DNA of 64,000 nucleotides from Desulfoluna butyratoxydans (GTDB lineage Bacteria; Desulfobacterota; Desulfobacteria; Desulfobacterales; Desulfolunaceae), in contig NZ_CAADHO010000001.1 of NCBI RefSeq assembly GCF_900699765.1, positions 1,054,001 to 1,118,000 on the forward strand, given 5' to 3'. The first letter of the stretch is position 1; every line of letters begins with the position of its first letter. The notes beneath the pieces were generated by a model. That model was not told the origin of the DNA. It searched no databases and saw nothing but the letters and a program-made list of their open reading frames with translations. Shown piece after piece: positions 1 through 8,529 of this stretch. The translations under genes and the position numbers were made by a program.

Positions 1-2
1 GC

Positions 3-167
3 AGGGAAAAGGCCCTGCGGGTCACCGACCTGGACGCCGCTGCCTTTGTGATCCTGTGTGCCTGTGAAGAGGTGATGCACGCCTGCAGCACCGAGGCACC
101 CGGCATGGCCCAAAACCGGCTGCTCGACGCCCTTGCCGACATGGTGGCGCGGTACGTCTTTCGGTGA
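3..167 (+). CDS. TetR/AcrR-family regulator, C-terminal fragment
   Basis: An open frame enters from the left edge and stops at TGA 165-167, giving the last 54 residues. The stretch with FVILCACEEVMHAC followed by LLDALADMVARYVF resembles the C-terminal ligand-binding and dimerisation helices of TetR-family repressors. The DNA-binding half lies outside the window, so target and ligand cannot be judged. The assignment rests on a short helical segment and is moderate. Confidence 0.5.
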   Translation, partial: REKALRVTDLDAAAFVILCACEEVMHACSTEAPGMAQNRLLDALADMVARYVFR

Positions 168-260
168 TGGGGTTCACCCCGCCACATGACGCCTGTGGGT
201 CGCCTAAGCTAAGTCCGCCGCGGGACAGGACATTCGGCGCCCGTTTTTTTCCATTGTGTG

Positions 261-289
261 TTGACACGGAATCGTTCAAATCATATATT
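261..289 (+). promoter_or_regulatory. sigma-70 promoter of the arsR operon with overlapping AT-rich operator
   Basis: TTGACA at 261-266 and TATATT at 284-289 are separated by exactly 17 bp, 38 bp upstream of the arsR start. The -10 region runs into an AT-rich imperfect dyad (about 281-306, with CATATAT, CATATAA and GATATAC words). This is where an ArsR/SmtB repressor would bind for autoregulation. Confidence 0.7.
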
Positions 290-326
290 GCCATATAACG
301 ATATACCATCCATCAGGGAGAACCCG

Positions 327-671
327 ATGAAACCGTTTATCAAAGTAATGAAGGCCCTGTCCGACCCCAGCCGGGTGAAGATCGTCAAGGCCCTGCAACA
401 TCGGTCTCTTTGCGTTTGCGAATTGAAAGAAGCCCTGGGCCTGGCCCAGTCCACGGTGAGCAAGCACCTCAAGGTGCTGGAAGAGGCTGAGTTGGTGAGC
501 TTTGAAAAGGATGGGCTCTGGGTCAATTTTCAGCTGAACCGCCAGCCGGGCAACACCTATGCCGTGGCCATGCTGGACCAGGTGAGCGACTGGCTCGAAG
601 CCGATGCGGACATCCGGGAGATGCTGGACAGGCTCCCTGACATTGATCGGGAGTTCATCACCCGGGGCTGA
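327..671 (+). CDS. arsR: ArsR/SmtB-family metalloregulator
   Basis: A 114-residue winged-helix repressor. The ATG at 327 follows CAGGGAGAA and gives the usual ArsR length; an upstream in-frame ATG at 258 would add 23 unlikely residues encoded inside the promoter. Residues about 29-35 read LCVCEL, the ArsR-type cysteine pair on the recognition helix that binds arsenite or antimonite. The HTH continues through GLAQSTVSKHLKVLEEAELV and a wing with GLWVNFQL. By family, metal binding releases it from the operator just upstream. It probably controls the permease, thioredoxin and CcdA genes that follow; the exact inducer is inferred. Confidence 0.88.
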   Translation: MKPFIKVMKALSDPSRVKIVKALQHRSLCVCELKEALGLAQSTVSKHLKVLEEAELVSFEKDGLWVNFQLNRQPGNTYAVAMLDQVSDWLEADADIREMLDRLPDIDREFITRG

Positions 672-971
672 GGAGTCTGCCAAATACCCATGAGTGAGTG
701 GGGAGGGCACCGGCCCTCCCGACGATGATGGCAGCACACCGCTTCGTTATGCTGAAAGGACCTGTTTTACCCCTTGGGGCATGACAGGTTCATTCTTCCC
801 AAAGCCCGGGGTTTTATACCGGCTCTGCGGTTTCCCGCGGGGTGGAATGGCACCAATTACATCGCCAAATGGCAATACATAGAATTATAAACCCGGCGGT
901 CACACACGCTTCGCGTCCATGAATCCACGGATCACCCGAGCTTAGCGTCCCCGCCACCATGGATGTCTGTT
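672..971. other. intergenic spacer with a weak hairpin
   Basis: About 300 bp separate arsR from the permease gene. The only clear structure is GGGAGGG (701-707) facing CCCTCCC (714-720), a short stem without a U-run, possibly an attenuator or weak terminator. No open frame here looks like a protein. Confidence 0.35.
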
Positions 972-2135
972 ATGAAAGAACGCACCAAATTCGTCTGGAT
1001 CGCCGGCCTCTACCTCGCCGCCTACCTCATGCCCTGGGGCTCCCCCACCATTCGCCAGGCAGGCCTGGAGGCTTTCATGATGCTGCAGGAGTACGCCCGG
1101 CAGCACGTCCTCACCTGCCTGGTACCGGCCTTTTTCATTGCCGGGGCCATCAGCGTCTTTGTCTCCCAGGCCTCGGTCCTGAAATACTTCGGCGCCCAGG
1201 CCAAAAAGGTTCTCGCTTATTCCGTGGCCTCTGTCTCAGGGGCCATCCTGGCGGTCTGCTCCTGCACGGTCCTGCCCCTTTTTGCCGGAATCTACGCCCG
1301 GGGAGCGGGCATCGGTCCGGCCACGGCCTTTCTCTACTCCGGACCAGCCATCAACGTGCTGGCCATCATCCTCACGGGCCGGATCCTCGGATGGCAGATG
1401 GGCCTTGCCCGGGCCATCGGGGCCATCTGCTTTGCCCTGGTGGTGGGGCTCCTCATGGCCTTCTTCTTCCGTAAGGACGACGCGGCCCGCGCCACCGGCC
1501 CCATGCACCTTCCCGATGAAGAGGAGAACCGAAGCCTTGCCCAGAACGGAATTGTCATGGCTGTCATGGTGCTCATCCTCGTCTTTGCCGCCTTTGCCAA
1601 ACCCGGCCCCGACGAAGGGGTTGTGTGGCAGACCCTTTTCGGGGTCAAATGGTACCTGACAGGGGGCCTTCTGCTTCTCCTGGCCTGGCTGCTGAAAGCC
1701 TGGTTCGACGCCGATGAACGCACCGACTGGGTGGAATCCTCCTGGGGGTTCATGAAACAGATCTTTCCCATGCTGGCCATCGGGGTCCTGGCCGCGGGAT
1801 TCCTCCTGGGGCGCCCCGGCCACCCGGCCCTCATCCCCGAGGCGTGGATCTCGGCCCTGGTGGGCGGAAACTCCTTTTCCGCGAACCTGTTTGCCTCCCT
1901 CTCCGGCGCCCTCATGTACTTTGCCACCCTGACGGAGATCCCCATCCTCCAGGGACTCATGGGAGCCGGCATGGGCAAGGGCCCGGCCCTGGCCCTCCTG
2001 CTTGCGGGACCGGCCCTCTCCCTGCCCAACATGATCGTCATCAGCGGCGTCATGGGCGTAAAGAAAACATCCGTCTTCGTAGCCATCGTGGTGGTGATGT
2101 CCACCCTTGCCGGCATGATCTACGGAGCCATCTGA
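972..2135 (+). CDS. ArsP/YraQ-type permease (DUF318 family)
   Basis: A 387-residue polytopic inner-membrane protein with about ten hydrophobic segments. It carries the family signature CSCTVLPLFAGIYARGAGIG (about residues 97-116), followed by a conserved segment with SGPAINVLAIILTGR. The second half repeats the pattern around LSLPNMIVISGVMG, as expected for a two-repeat permease. ArsP members export trivalent organoarsenicals, and other members of the family have unknown substrates. Position after an ArsR gene and before thioredoxin genes supports metalloid or thiol-linked export. The start at 972 is preferred over 963 because GGATG sits about 8 bp upstream, but neither has a strong ribosome-binding site. 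Confidence 0.82.
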   Translation: MKERTKFVWIAGLYLAAYLMPWGSPTIRQAGLEAFMMLQEYARQHVLTCLVPAFFIAGAISVFVSQASVLKYFGAQAKKVLAYSVASVSGAILAVCSCTVLPLFAGIYARGAGIGPATAFLYSGPAINVLAIILTGRILGWQMGLARAIGAICFALVVGLLMAFFFRKDDAARATGPMHLPDEEENRSLAQNGIVMAVMVLILVFAAFAKPGPDEGVVWQTLFGVKWYLTGGLLLLLAWLLKAWFDADERTDWVESSWGFMKQIFPMLAIGVLAAGFLLGRPGHPALIPEAWISALVGGNSFSANLFASLSGALMYFATLTEIPILQGLMGAGMGKGPALALLLAGPALSLPNMIVISGVMGVKKTSVFVAIVVVMSTLAGMIYGAI

Positions 2136-2164
2136 CACGTGCAAATCAATAAAAGGAAAAAACC

Positions 2165-2398
2165 ATGATCATCAAAGTCCTCGGTCCCGGATGCACCAAG
2201 TGCAACAAAACAGAAGCCATCGTCAAGGAAGCCGTTGCCGAAGCAGGCGTTGACGCCACTGTGGAAAAGGTCACCGACCTTCTGGCCATCGGGTCCTACG
2301 GCGTGTTCGGCACCCCGGCGGTGGTGGTGAACGAAGAGGTGAAAAGCGTGGGCAAGGTGCCCAAGAAAAATGATGTCATCAAATGGCTCACGGCCTGA
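2165..2398 (+). CDS. small cytoplasmic thioredoxin-fold protein (TM0996/MTH895 type)
   Basis: A 77-residue mini-thioredoxin without signal peptide. The redox motif CTKC is at residues 10-13, and the conserved cis-proline segment YGVFGTPAVVVNEEV is near residues 44-58. AAAGGAAAA precedes the ATG. Members of this family are repeatedly found next to ArsR and DUF318 permease genes. It probably supplies electrons on the cytoplasmic side, for example to the CcdA-like protein encoded 570 bp downstream. That partnership is inference from gene order. Confidence 0.85.
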   Translation: MIIKVLGPGCTKCNKTEAIVKEAVAEAGVDATVEKVTDLLAIGSYGVFGTPAVVVNEEVKSVGKVPKKNDVIKWLTA

Positions 2399-2523
2399 TT
2401 TAGTGGCCTTGCTGCATACCTCGTCACCTGCGGCCGCATCGCCTGTCCGGCGTTCTGGCAACAGGTGACAAGCAAGAGCCCTGTCCGCACCCGCTCTGAA
2501 CCACTCACCCATGGGGGAAAACC

Positions 2524-2895
2524 ATGAAACGACTGATTCTCGTATCAACCGTCCTGCTGTGCCTTGCCGCAACCCCGGCCCTTGCCGACACCACGCCCGC
2601 CTCCGAAGTCCCCGCCAAAGGCATGGTCACCATGCTCGACCTGGGTGCCCACAAGTGCGTCCCCTGCAAAATGATGGCACCCATTTTAGACGAACTTCAA
2701 AAAGAGTATGAGGGCAAAGCCGCCATCGTCTTCATCGATGTGTGGAAAAACAAAGATGTGGCAAAAAAGTACGGCATCCGGGCCATTCCCACCCAGATTT
2801 TCTACGACAAAAGCGGCAACGAAGTGAAACGACACGTGGGGTTCATGGACAAGAAAAGCATTGAGGCGGAGTTGAAGAGCCTCGGTGTTCAGTAA
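2524..2895 (+). CDS. exported thioredoxin-family protein
   Basis: A 123-residue protein with a signal peptide (KRLILVSTVLLCLAATPALA, residues 3-22) followed by a thioredoxin fold. The redox site is CVPC within KCVPCKMMAPIL, and the cis-proline motif is IRAIPTQIFYDKSG. It should act in the periplasm as a reductase or oxidase of thiols. GGGGGAAAACC lies just upstream of the ATG. A cytoplasmic mini-thioredoxin, this exported thioredoxin and the CcdA-like carrier together make a plausible trans-membrane electron relay. Confidence 0.88.
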   Translation: MKRLILVSTVLLCLAATPALADTTPASEVPAKGMVTMLDLGAHKCVPCKMMAPILDELQKEYEGKAAIVFIDVWKNKDVAKKYGIRAIPTQIFYDKSGNEVKRHVGFMDKKSIEAELKSLGVQ

Positions 2896-2969
2896 ACCGC
2901 GAGCCACCGCCTGCACGCCGCAGGCAAGGATGTTCAACGCAGTTTAACCATGAAAGGTAAAGGCCCCCC

Positions 2970-3671
2970 ATGCTCTACGACCTTCTCACCACCGTCAACA
3001 CCTGGATGGCCGGCACCTTCGGGCTGGCCCTTTTCGGCTGCTTTCTCTGGGGCATGATCAGCGTCATCCTCTCCCCCTGCCACATGGCCTCCATTCCCCT
3101 GATCATGGGATACGTGGCAGGCCAGGAAAAGGCACTCCAGGCCCGGAGCGCAGCCCGATACGCCGTGGTCTTTACCCTGGGACTCTTCATCACCATCGCC
3201 CTTCTGGGCATCGCCTGCACCCTTCTGGGCCGCATGCTGGGGGACGTCAGCCCCTACTGGACCCTGCTCATGGGCGGCATCCTCATCTGGGTGGCCCTGG
3301 ACATGCTCGGGGTGGAAGCCTGCGCCATGTCCGGCGGAGCCCTCTCAAAACTCCAGGTCCGGGGGCTCTTCGGGGCCTTTGTCCTGGGCCTTGCCTACGG
3401 TATTCTCTCCGGTTCCTGCACCTTCGGATTCATGGCGCCCATCCTGGCCGTCATCACCATCCAGGAAAAAATCGCCGCAGGGATCCTCCTCGTGGTCGCC
3501 TTCGGCATCGGCCACTGCGTCCCCATTGCCGTGGCGGGCTCCAGCACCGCCCTGATCCGTCGCCTCCTCACAAGCCAAAGCTTCCAGAGCGGAAGCCTGT
3601 GGTTCAAAAAAGGAGCAGGGGTCATCGTGGGGGGCCTGGGGTGCTATTTCATCGTAAGACCTTTTATTTAA
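2970..3671 (+). CDS. CcdA-like transmembrane electron carrier (DsbD transmembrane domain family)
   Basis: A 233-residue membrane protein with about six helices. The two membrane cysteines typical of CcdA/DsbD-beta are visible: one in ILSPCHMASIPLIMGYVAG near residue 36 and one in ILSGSCTFGFMAP near residue 150. CcdA proteins pass electrons from cytoplasmic thioredoxin to periplasmic thioredoxin-like acceptors, and both partners are encoded just upstream. It closes the operon; a convergent gene and a repeat element follow. Confidence 0.85.
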   Translation: MLYDLLTTVNTWMAGTFGLALFGCFLWGMISVILSPCHMASIPLIMGYVAGQEKALQARSAARYAVVFTLGLFITIALLGIACTLLGRMLGDVSPYWTLLMGGILIWVALDMLGVEACAMSGGALSKLQVRGLFGAFVLGLAYGILSGSCTFGFMAPILAVITIQEKIAAGILLVVAFGIGHCVPIAVAGSSTALIRRLLTSQSFQSGSLWFKKGAGVIVGGLGCYFIVRPFI

Positions 3672-3680
3672 AAAAAGCCT

Positions 3681-3854
3681 GCCTCCGGCGGCCAGGGGAT
3701 CATCCCCTGAACCCCAGGTTGCGGATGCTTTCCCCCCTCGTTCCTCGGGGTGAAAGCATCCGCGAAGATGTTCATAAAATGCCCCCAAACCTGTTTGTCA
3801 AACCCAAAGCATCTAATTGGCAAAAGTTTGGCCCCCGGCAGGGCCGCCGGAGGC
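3681..3854. repeat. bracketed intergenic element R1 (GCCTCCGGCGG ... CCGCCGGAGGC)
   Basis: A 174-bp element between convergent genes. Left end GCCTCCGGCGG is at 3681-3691 and right end CCGCCGGAGGC at 3844-3854. It contains the loop hairpin at 3721-3763 and the word CTGTTTGTCAAAC followed by AAAAGTTTGGCCCCCGGCAG, which recurs in other copies in either orientation. Confidence 0.8.
3721..3763. repeat. GAGGAACGA-loop hairpin, copy 1
   Basis: Stem arms GCGGATGCTTTC and GAAAGCATCCGC are perfectly complementary and close, with extra C/G pairs, on CTCGTTCCTCG (the minus-strand loop reads GAGGAACGA). The stem sequence differs from other copies while the loop is the same. Confidence 0.75.
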
Positions 3855-3873
3855 ACAAGCTTTCGTTAAACAA

Positions 3874-3912
3874 AAAATCCCCTCCGCCGGAAACAGGCGC
3901 GGAGGGGATTTC
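3874..3912 (-). terminator. intrinsic terminator of the SDR/CoA-transferase genes
   Basis: Read on the minus strand, a GC-rich stem (AAATCCCCTCCGC against GCGGAGGGGATTT) is followed by a T-run, 31 bp beyond the SDR stop codon. Confidence 0.75.
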
Positions 3913-3943
3913 TCATAGGGGAGACTGTATGTGGGAGCGTATC

Positions 3944-4663
3944 TTACAGTCTCAACCCACCGTTCACAGAGAGACAATGCCCCGTGATAAAGGAGGCCTC
4001 ATCCGACGCCAGGAAGAGGCAGGCGCTGGCGATCTCTTCGGGCTCGCCAAGACGGCCCAGCATGGTCTTCCGGCGAATGGGGTCCAGCACTTTATCGGGG
4101 ACGGTCTTCATCATCTCGGTATTGATGTATCCCGGCGCCAGGGAGTTCACCCGCACGTTGGCGCCTTTTCGGGCAAACTCTTTGGCCCAGCTTTTGGCCA
4201 TAGCGATGACGCCCGCTTTTGTGGCGGCGTAATTCGTCTGACCGACGTTGCCGTACTCGCCCACCACCGATGAAATGTTCACGATGGAGCCTGTGCCCTG
4301 GTCGATCATCAGGGGGCCCACCAGCTGGGTGAGGTTAAAGACCCCTTTCAGGTTGACGTCACACACCAGGTCCCACATCTCTTCCGTCATCTTCTGAAGC
4401 AGGGCGTCCCGTGTGATACCGGCGTTGTTGATGAGCACATCGATCTTGCCGAATGTCCCCACGATATCCTCCACAAACGCTTTGAGGCCCTCCCGGTCGG
4501 TGACGTTGCAGGTGTATCCGAAGACGCCTTCGCAGTCGTAGTCGGGCTTGGTCATGTCCACCGCGATGACGGTGGCGCCTTCTCTTGCAAAGGTTTCTGC
4601 AATGACGCGGCCGATGCCTTGTGCGCCACCGGTGACGATGGCTGTTTTTCCACTCAATCTCAT
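3944..4663 (-). CDS. short-chain dehydrogenase, FabG/PhaB-like 3-oxoacyl reductase
   Basis: A 239-residue classical SDR. Visible motifs are TGGAQGIG (NAD(P) binding, residue about 12), NNAG near 84, catalytic Ser in NISSVVGEYG and YAATK for the Tyr/Lys pair. The ATG at 4663 has GGAGG five bases upstream, better than the GTG at 4675 that overlaps this site. LINNAGITRDA resembles FabG and acetoacetyl-CoA reductases. It lies 17 bp after the CoA-transferase gene, so interconversion of a 3-hydroxyacyl-CoA and a 3-oxoacyl-CoA in a short-chain acid pathway is likely. Direction and substrate are inferred. Confidence 0.85.
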   Translation of the reverse strand: MRLSGKTAIVTGGAQGIGRVIAETFAREGATVIAVDMTKPDYDCEGVFGYTCNVTDREGLKAFVEDIVGTFGKIDVLINNAGITRDALLQKMTEEMWDLVCDVNLKGVFNLTQLVGPLMIDQGTGSIVNISSVVGEYGNVGQTNYAATKAGVIAMAKSWAKEFARKGANVRVNSLAPGYINTEMMKTVPDKVLDPIRRKTMLGRLGEPEEIASACLFLASDEASFITGHCLSVNGGLRL

Positions 4664-4680
4664 ATCAACCTCCACGTGGG

Positions 4681-6240
4681 TTACTTGGATGGTGTGTCCA
4701 GGGTCAATCCCATGAGTCCCGGCTGAAAAATGGCCGGATTCATGGTTTTCAGGGGCTCGGCAATGGCAGGTTTGAACCCCATGTGCCGCAGAATGTCTTT
4801 TTCGAGGTCCATGCCCGGAGCGATCTCCGTTAAGGTGAGCCCCTCTTCCGTCAGTTCAAACACGGCCCGTTCGGTGACGTAGACCACCTTCTGGCCCATG
4901 CGGTAGGCATACTCACCCGAGAAGGTGACCTGTTCCACCGCCTCCAGAAACTTGCTGCCACGCCCCTCCTCCTCAATAATCAGCTTTCCATCGGCCACAG
5001 AGGTCTTCAAGCCGCCCACGGTGAAGGTGCCGCAATAGACCACTTTGCCGGCATTCTGGGAGATGTTGATAAAGCCTCCGCAGCCGGCTACTTTCGTACC
5101 GAACCGAGAGACATTCACATCCCCTTTGCCATCGCACTGGGCCAGGCCGAGAAAGGCCACATCCAGGCCACCGCCGTCGTAAAAATCAAACTGCGCCGGC
5201 TGATCGATAATGGCCGATGGGTTGATGGCGGCCCCAAAGCTCAGACCGCCTGCGGGCACCCCGCCGATGGCCCCGGCCTCGGTGGTGAGCACCAGGTTGG
5301 TGACCCCCTCTTCATTGGCCACCATGGAGACCCCTTCGGGCATGCCGATGCCCAGGTTCACGATGGCATCGGGGACCAGCTCCATGGCCGCACGGCGGGC
5401 GATGATCTTGCGTTCTCCCAGGGGCAGGGGAGGAATGCTCTTGCTGGGAATGCGGATCTCGCGAGAGTAGGCGGGGTTGTACTGCTCGGCAAAGGTCTGC
5501 ATGTGCTCGCGGGGTTCCGCCTCCACAATGGCATCCACATAAATGCCTGGAATGCCCACCCGGCTGTGATCCAGGGTCCCGTTTTCCACAACCCGCTCCA
5601 CCTGAAGGATCACCTTTCCCCCGGAGTTTTTGGCGGCCTGGGCAATGGCCAGCATCTCAAGGGTCAGGGCCTCCTTCTCAAAGGTGCAGTTGCCCTCACT
5701 GTCCGCATAGGTCCCGCGGATCAGGGCCACATCGATGGGCAGGGCGTGGTAGAGGAGCCACTCTTCGCCATGGATACTCACCACCTCCACGAGGTCCTCT
5801 CGGGTCACTTCGTTGAGCTTGCCGCCATCCATGCGAGGGTCCACAAAGGTGTGCATGCCCACCTTGGTGAGCACCCCTGGCTTTCCGGCGGCAATCTCCC
5901 GGTAGAGATGGGAGATGGCCCCTTGGGGGAAGTTATAGGCCTCGATTTTGTTCTCAAGGGCCAGGGTTCCCAGCTTGGGGGCAAGCCCCCAATGGCCGCC
6001 GATGACCCGGCGGACCAGCCCTTCATGGCCAAAGTGGTTCAGGCCGCGTTCCTTTCCGTCGCCCTGCCCCGCTGCATAGATCAGCGTTAAGCCCGTGGGC
6101 AACCCGGTGCTGAGAAACGCCTCCTTCACACCCCGGGACAGCGCCTCGGGGTGCATGTTTCCCACAAACCCGCCTGTGGCCACCGTGTCCCCGGATTTAA
6201 TCAGGGCAACGGCGTCGTTTAGAGTTACCTGCTTTGACAT
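4681..6240 (-). CDS. acyl-CoA:acetate/3-ketoacid CoA-transferase, fused alpha-beta subunit type
   Basis: 519 residues, the usual length of single-chain family I CoA-transferases such as propionate CoA-transferase. The N-terminal half carries a VATGGFVG glycine loop and the C-terminal half [10 protein letters not shown]. The expected catalytic glutamate lies in [19 protein letters not shown] near residue 325. The start MSKQVT is chosen because AAAGGAG is six bases before it. Reaction: transfer of CoA between acetyl-CoA and a short carboxylic acid, in the cytoplasm. A permease upstream and an SDR downstream suggest activation of an imported hydroxy or keto acid. A longer paralogue lies at 53364-55349. 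Confidence 0.9.
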   Translation of the reverse strand: MSKQVTLNDAVALIKSGDTVATGGFVGNMHPEALSRGVKEAFLSTGLPTGLTLIYAAGQGDGKERGLNHFGHEGLVRRVIGGHWGLAPKLGTLALENKIEAYNFPQGAISHLYREIAAGKPGVLTKVGMHTFVDPRMDGGKLNEVTREDLVEVVSIHGEEWLLYHALPIDVALIRGTYADSEGNCTFEKEALTLEMLAIAQAAKNSGGKVILQVERVVENGTLDHSRVGIPGIYVDAIVEAEPREHMQTFAEQYNPAYSREIRIPSKSIPPLPLGERKIIARRAAMELVPDAIVNLGIGMPEGVSMVANEEGVTNLVLTTEAGAIGGVPAGGLSFGAAINPSAIIDQPAQFDFYDGGGLDVAFLGLAQCDGKGDVNVSRFGTKVAGCGGFINISQNAGKVVYCGTFTVGGLKTSVADGKLIIEEEGRGSKFLEAVEQVTFSGEYAYRMGQKVVYVTERAVFELTEEGLTLTEIAPGMDLEKDILRHMGFKPAIAEPLKTMNPAIFQPGLMGLTLDTPSK

Positions 6241-6258
6241 CTCCATCTCCTTTGCGCT

Positions 6259-7614
6259 TTAAACCAATCCGGTGAGCAGGTGAAAAACCATGACGCATGT
6301 CACCGCGATAAGGGGGGCCCCCACGGTCATGGCTGCCAGGTCAATATAACTTTGCTTGTGATCGAGTTTGCAGACAGACAACAGGGTGATGACGGCACCG
6401 CAGTGGGGAAGGGTGTCCAGGCCCCCTGCCGCCATGATCATCACGCGGTGCAACACCTCCGGGTGAATGCCCATGGCGAGGAAATCTTTGGAGAGCACCT
6501 CAAGGGCGATGGCGGTACCGCCGGAAGCTGAGCCGACGATGCCCGCAAGAAGCGTGGTGGAGATACCGACTTTAAACAGTGAGGGGATGGCCAGGGCCAC
6601 AATCCCAAGCTTCAAGGTGCTAAATGCTGCCAGGGACTTGATGACACCGCCGTACCCCACCTCGGATGCGGTGTTAAAGATGGGCAGCAGGGATCCCACC
6701 GCGCCATCGAAGATGGTCTTGTTGGACTCTCTCAGGTATCGATTCATGGAGATCAGGATAAACACAACCGCCACAGAAAGACCGATCACCACAGGCCAGG
6801 TGCCGTTTACAGCATAGCCGGCTGCGGTATACTTTGCCTTCACCGCGTCAGAGGCGAAGTAAAACTTGGTCAGGATAAAGTTCAACACAAAGACGATGGC
6901 GATGGGTGTGATGGCCAGGCCAAAGCCCGGGGCTTCCCCTTCAAGGTCCTCGAGGCCTTCGTTCAGATGGACGCCATACCCCTCTCCGGCCCGCTTGGCT
7001 TCTTTCGCGCGATAGTTCAGAAAACCGGTGCCGCCAAAAAAGATGATCATGGAGCCCAGGAGCCCCAGAATGGGAGCGGCATAGATATCGGTGTCGAAGT
7101 AGACCGTGGGCATGGTGTTGATGTACTGGGGAGATCCGGGAAGGGCCGTCATGGTAAAGGTAAAGGCTCCCAGGGCAAGGCATGCGGGGAGAAGGCGTTT
7201 GGGAACATCCGCCTCCTTAAGCAACATGGAGCCGATGGGATACATGGCAAAAACCACCACAAAGAGAGAGACCCCTCCGTAGGTGAGAAGGGAGGTGGCC
7301 ACCACCACCGCATAGATGGCGTAGTCGGGCCCGATCTTCTCAGAGATGAAGTGAGCGATGGAGCGTGCGGCTCCGGTGGCTCCCATGAGCTTGCCAAAGA
7401 CAGCCCCTGCGATGAACACCGGGAAATACTTACTGATGTAACTGGCGGCCGCAGGCATAAAGACATTGGACAGCGCAGACAAAGCGGGGATTTCACCCGA
7501 AAGCAGTGCAGCGCTCATGGCCAGGATCGGCGCCAGAACAAGGACGGTAACACCACGATAAGCGAAGTACATTAAAGCGAACAGCGTTAGGATAATTGCG
7601 AGAACTCCCAGCAT
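6259..7614 (-). CDS. GntP-family permease
   Basis: 451 residues with about 12 hydrophobic helices, matching the GntP (gluconate/hydroxy-acid:proton symporter) family. It has the conserved TALPGSPQYINTMPT loop and late segments with GTAIALEVLS and DTLPHCGAVITLLSVC. GGAGG is seven bases before the ATG at 7614, so that start is preferred over 7620. Eighteen bases separate it from the CoA-transferase gene, suggesting one transcript. GntP relatives beside CoA-transferases commonly carry 3-hydroxybutyrate or similar C4 acids; that substrate is my inference. Confidence 0.85.
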   Translation of the reverse strand: MLGVLAIILTLFALMYFAYRGVTVLVLAPILAMSAALLSGEIPALSALSNVFMPAAASYISKYFPVFIAGAVFGKLMGATGAARSIAHFISEKIGPDYAIYAVVVATSLLTYGGVSLFVVVFAMYPIGSMLLKEADVPKRLLPACLALGAFTFTMTALPGSPQYINTMPTVYFDTDIYAAPILGLLGSMIIFFGGTGFLNYRAKEAKRAGEGYGVHLNEGLEDLEGEAPGFGLAITPIAIVFVLNFILTKFYFASDAVKAKYTAAGYAVNGTWPVVIGLSVAVVFILISMNRYLRESNKTIFDGAVGSLLPIFNTASEVGYGGVIKSLAAFSTLKLGIVALAIPSLFKVGISTTLLAGIVGSASGGTAIALEVLSKDFLAMGIHPEVLHRVMIMAAGGLDTLPHCGAVITLLSVCKLDHKQSYIDLAAMTVGAPLIAVTCVMVFHLLTGLV

Positions 7615-7677
7615 ATTCATGCCTCCTTCGAAATTAGCCCGGATATGTCACGAGTCGAATGCACCCATGGTCAAGGC

Positions 7678-7717
7678 ATCAGAGCTCCAGATGGTGCGCT
7701 TAGCTCAAGGCTCTGAT
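7678..7717. promoter_or_regulatory. 40-bp dyad upstream of the GntP gene
   Basis: ATCAGAGC (7678-7685) faces GCTCTGAT (7710-7717). Two nearby copies of TGCACCCA (inside GAATGCACCCATGG and GGTGCACCCAGC) are further candidate binding words. No regulator can be assigned. Confidence 0.4.
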
Positions 7718-7791
7718 AACGCAGAAGTTGGGTGCACCCAGCTCGCCCGAAGGGTGAGAAAATCGAGCAGAAAACCGTGAATGGCATGTTG

Positions 7792-7808
7792 TGCTTTTAA
7801 AATGCCTG
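7792..7808 (-). promoter_or_regulatory. possible sigma-54 promoter for the GntP operon
   Basis: On the minus strand AGGCAT, N5 and AAGCA keep the GG-N10-GC spacing, but the flanking bases match the sigma-54 consensus poorly, and the site is 178 bp from the start codon. Weak evidence only. Confidence 0.25.
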
Positions 7809-7881
7809 ATTCTTTCACAGTAACTGGTCGTAATGATTTTTCATTTTTTCAAATGAACCGTTTTCTCATGAAATACCCGGA

Positions 7882-8394
7882 TCAGGTGAGTTGCAGCAGG
7901 TATAGAATATAAAAGACAGCGAACAGCAGGCAGGTGACCATGCCCCATAACATTCCTTTCATGAAGCCAGGGCGTTTGCCGGCATGGGCCCTGTGATGCT
8001 CCGCGATGGAATCCAACCCGTCAGGGTCTCTGAATACGCTGATCAAACGATGAAGAAGGGCCACCGTGAGCAAGGTTTCCACCATGAGCATTGCAAGGTA
8101 GGCCGCTTCAAGATTGGAGGGTAACAGATGGTCTGCAACGGTCAGCAGGCTGCATGCCATGGCCGAAGCCAGCAGCAGGTAATCGTTCTTTCCGGACGTT
8201 GCAACGGGCGAGAGCAGATCTCTGAAGACCATATAGACAAACACCAGAGCAAGATGCAGGTATTTGTTAGGCTGAGGATAGTAAATCTGCTGGGCAAAGA
8301 TCAGAACGAGAGCGCCCTTAAAAAGAAACTGAAGCCACGAAGCCTCGTGTGCAAAGTAGCGTGGAACCCATGTGGTTGATCGAAAAGAAGTCAT
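7882..8394 (-). CDS. small integral membrane protein of unknown function under sigma-54 control
   Basis: 170 residues with about four hydrophobic helices (FLFKGALVLIFA, YLHLALVFVYMVF, YLAMLMVETLLTVALL, LWGMVTCLLFAVFYILYLL). The soluble loop between helices three and four is rich in His and Arg. I do not recognise the family. The start at 8394 has GGAGGTAACAAT directly upstream. A near-consensus sigma-54 promoter at 8419-8434 and three TyrR-type boxes at 8530-8629 make this gene the clearest target of the activator encoded just upstream, and so functionally tied to it. The GntP operon follows in the same direction after 267 bp. Confidence 0.7.
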   Translation of the reverse strand: MTSFRSTTWVPRYFAHEASWLQFLFKGALVLIFAQQIYYPQPNKYLHLALVFVYMVFRDLLSPVATSGKNDYLLLASAMACSLLTVADHLLPSNLEAAYLAMLMVETLLTVALLHRLISVFRDPDGLDSIAEHHRAHAGKRPGFMKGMLWGMVTCLLFAVFYILYLLQLT

Positions 8395-8418
8395 ATTGTT
8401 ACCTCCTGCGAACCATAA

Positions 8419-8434
8419 AGCAGGAAGCATGCCA
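8419..8434 (-). promoter_or_regulatory. sigma-54 promoter (-24/-12)
   Basis: Minus strand reads TGGCATGCTTCCTGCT, with GG and GC exactly ten bases apart and close agreement with TGGCAC-N5-TTGC. The predicted transcription start near 8408 leaves a very short leader that still contains the GGAGGT ribosome site. Confidence 0.75.
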
Positions 8435-8529
8435 CCTGAAAAAGTCCCTTTAAAAAACACAAACCGTGCGATTCAAGGGCCTTACAGACATTCAATACCG
8501 GTACCGGCGTTCACACCCGGGAACAGCAC

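Noticed and set aside
1236-2144. 302-codon minus-strand frame opposite the ArsP-type permease
   Set aside because: Shadow of the permease; no ribosome site and no family resemblance.
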